A DNA stretch of 5,364 nucleotides, from NCBI GenBank assembly GCA_025935475.1, contig JAICVE010000221.1, positions 1 through 5,364 of the forward strand. The letters are read 5' to 3'. The DNA is from Nitrospira sp. GTDB lineage: Bacteria > Nitrospirota > Nitrospiria > Nitrospirales > Nitrospiraceae. The notes beneath the pieces were generated by a model that saw only the letters and a list, made by a program, of their open reading frames with translations, was not told where the DNA came from and ran no database searches. Positions 4,866 to 5,364 of the stretch are shown here, one piece after another. The translations under genes and the position numbers were made by a program. Every line of letters starts with the position of its first letter. Position 1 is the stretch's first letter.

Positions 4866-5012
4866 GTTGCGCGAGGTCGACAGGCAAAACACGCAGCGCA
4901 GGAGTTGGGTAGAACCGTCCAGCGCTGACGAGAAGGCATACTTCATTCTCGAGCGATAGGGTACAAGGCCTAAGCACTTCATGTATGGGCGCGATGCCGC
5001 TCGATGACCGAC

Positions 5013-5364
5013 TCAGCGTTCGACACCCGGTTCCTTGTGACTGGCCTCAATGCCCGATTCCTTGTGAATGGCCACCGCTCTGCCTTGGGCTGTCACCGTG
5101 CCAGTGATGACGTCGCCCGGCCGAATGTCCCGATCACCCGCCGTTGCAGCATCGATCGACATCGTCGATTGCTTGCCATTTGCGTCCTCAACCACAATCG
5201 TTTTGAGCGTGGCCTGTTTCACTGCCCCTCGCACGACACGCATGCCTGACGCCTGTCCAGGGTTCACGCTGGGATCGTCGATCCCCGTCTCCTGGGGGCT
5301 GGTTCTGCTGACAGCATACGCTGACACTGATTGACACCGCAGGCCCACGGCCATGTACACGACC
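5013..5364 (-). CDS. Secreted protein with one beta-rich module, N-terminus cut by window edge
   Basis: The frame is open through the window edge (codon GTC precedes the in-window GTG at 5360), so the true start is probably outside. The first residues (VYMAVGLRCQSVSAYA, numbering the GTG at 5360 as residue 1) look like the end of a signal peptide with cleavage after AYA16. Residues 40-99 form a beta-rich module, GMRVVRGAV at its start and PGDVITGTVT...GRAVAIH at its end. It aligns by eye with the first module of the secreted protein at 3877-4686: both have an [R]-x-V-x-G opening and an A-V-x-x-x-H close. The C-terminus has a tandem 9-residue repeat (AIHKESGIE, ASHKEPGVE). It is probably a periplasmic or envelope protein; its function is unknown. 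No terminator is visible after it. Confidence 0.6.
   Translation of the reverse strand, partial: VVYMAVGLRCQSVSAYAVSRTSPQETGIDDPSVNPGQASGMRVVRGAVKQATLKTIVVEDANGKQSTMSIDAATAGDRDIRPGDVITGTVTAQGRAVAIHKESGIEASHKEPGVER
5026..5073 (-). repeat. In-frame 27-base tandem repeat at the gene's 3' end
   Basis: Bases 5026-5046 and 5053-5073 are identical at 19 of 21 positions with a period of 27 bases (9 codons). They encode AIHKESGIE and ASHKEPGVE just before the stop. The near identity at DNA level suggests a recent duplication, and the 9-codon period keeps the frame, so copy number may vary between strains. Confidence 0.65.

Larger units (their letters stand above)
4687..5012. other. Intergenic region upstream of the three-module secreted protein gene
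   Basis: No gene is supported in these 326 bases. They should hold the promoter of the minus-strand gene starting at 4686. Besides the composite palindrome (4841-4865), I see GATCTC repeated at 4780-4785 and 4792-4797, TGCGCC/GGCGCA (4750-4770, loop 9) and CGAGAA/TTCTCG (4929-4951, loop 11). No intrinsic terminator is evident after the gene ending at 5013, so read-through into the next gene is possible. Confidence 0.5.

Noticed and set aside
4929..4951. CGAGAA/TTCTCG inverted repeat as a terminator for the gene ending at 5013
   Set aside because: It has an 11-base loop, only six pairs and no U-run after it on the minus strand.
1..5364. Mobile element, CRISPR, tRNA or toxin-antitoxin content
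   Set aside because: I saw no transposase or integrase motifs, no spaced identical repeats of CRISPR type, no tRNA-like cloverleaf and no toxin-antitoxin pair.

Overview
The window looks like ordinary chromosomal DNA of a GC-rich Gram-negative bacterium. It carries a lipoprotein with a lipobox, secreted proteins with signal peptides and strong AAGGAG-type ribosome binding sites. The mix of DUF4142 lipoprotein, DUF4383 membrane protein, unnamed ferritin-like proteins and small secreted beta-barrel-like proteins resembles what I know from Nitrospira (Nitrospirota). That assignment is a family-level impression, not a proof. I see no rRNA, tRNA, CRISPR array, insertion sequence or phage gene.

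Layout. Bases 1-149 (minus) hold the start of a gene with a DUF2892-like N-terminus, cut by the window edge. Bases 150-549 are a divergent intergenic region rich in small inverted repeats. Bases 550-1122 (plus) encode a DUF4142 lipoprotein. A minus-strand cluster then meets it tail to tail, sharing a 4-base CTAG. Read in transcription order, it holds a large two-module ferritin-like protein (3590-2412), a second ferritin-like protein with a complete set of di-iron ligands (2320-1589) and a four-helix DUF4383 membrane protein (1559-1119). Upstream lie a leader with a GAAA-tetraloop hairpin and a tandem heptamer repeat. Beyond a terminator-like hairpin (3821-3863) is a secreted protein of three tandem beta-rich modules (4686-3877). 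A 326-base intergenic region follows, then the 3' part of a second secreted protein with one similar module (5364-5013).

How it may work together. None of the proteins has a classical named function. DUF4142 proteins, DUF4383 proteins and ferritin-like di-iron proteins commonly occur in stress or envelope-maintenance gene sets. The simplest reading is a stress islet combining cytoplasmic iron or peroxide handling with envelope proteins; this is inference. The most interesting non-coding signal is a composite site, AGACA-N3-TGTCT-N6-GGACAG. It occurs twice (388-412 and 4841-4865) with identical internal spacing, both times intergenic and upstream of an exported-protein gene, so the two ends of the window may share a regulator. 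Other oddities are a 10-base tandem duplication that duplicates a start codon out of frame, and stable hairpins beside the ferritin-like genes.
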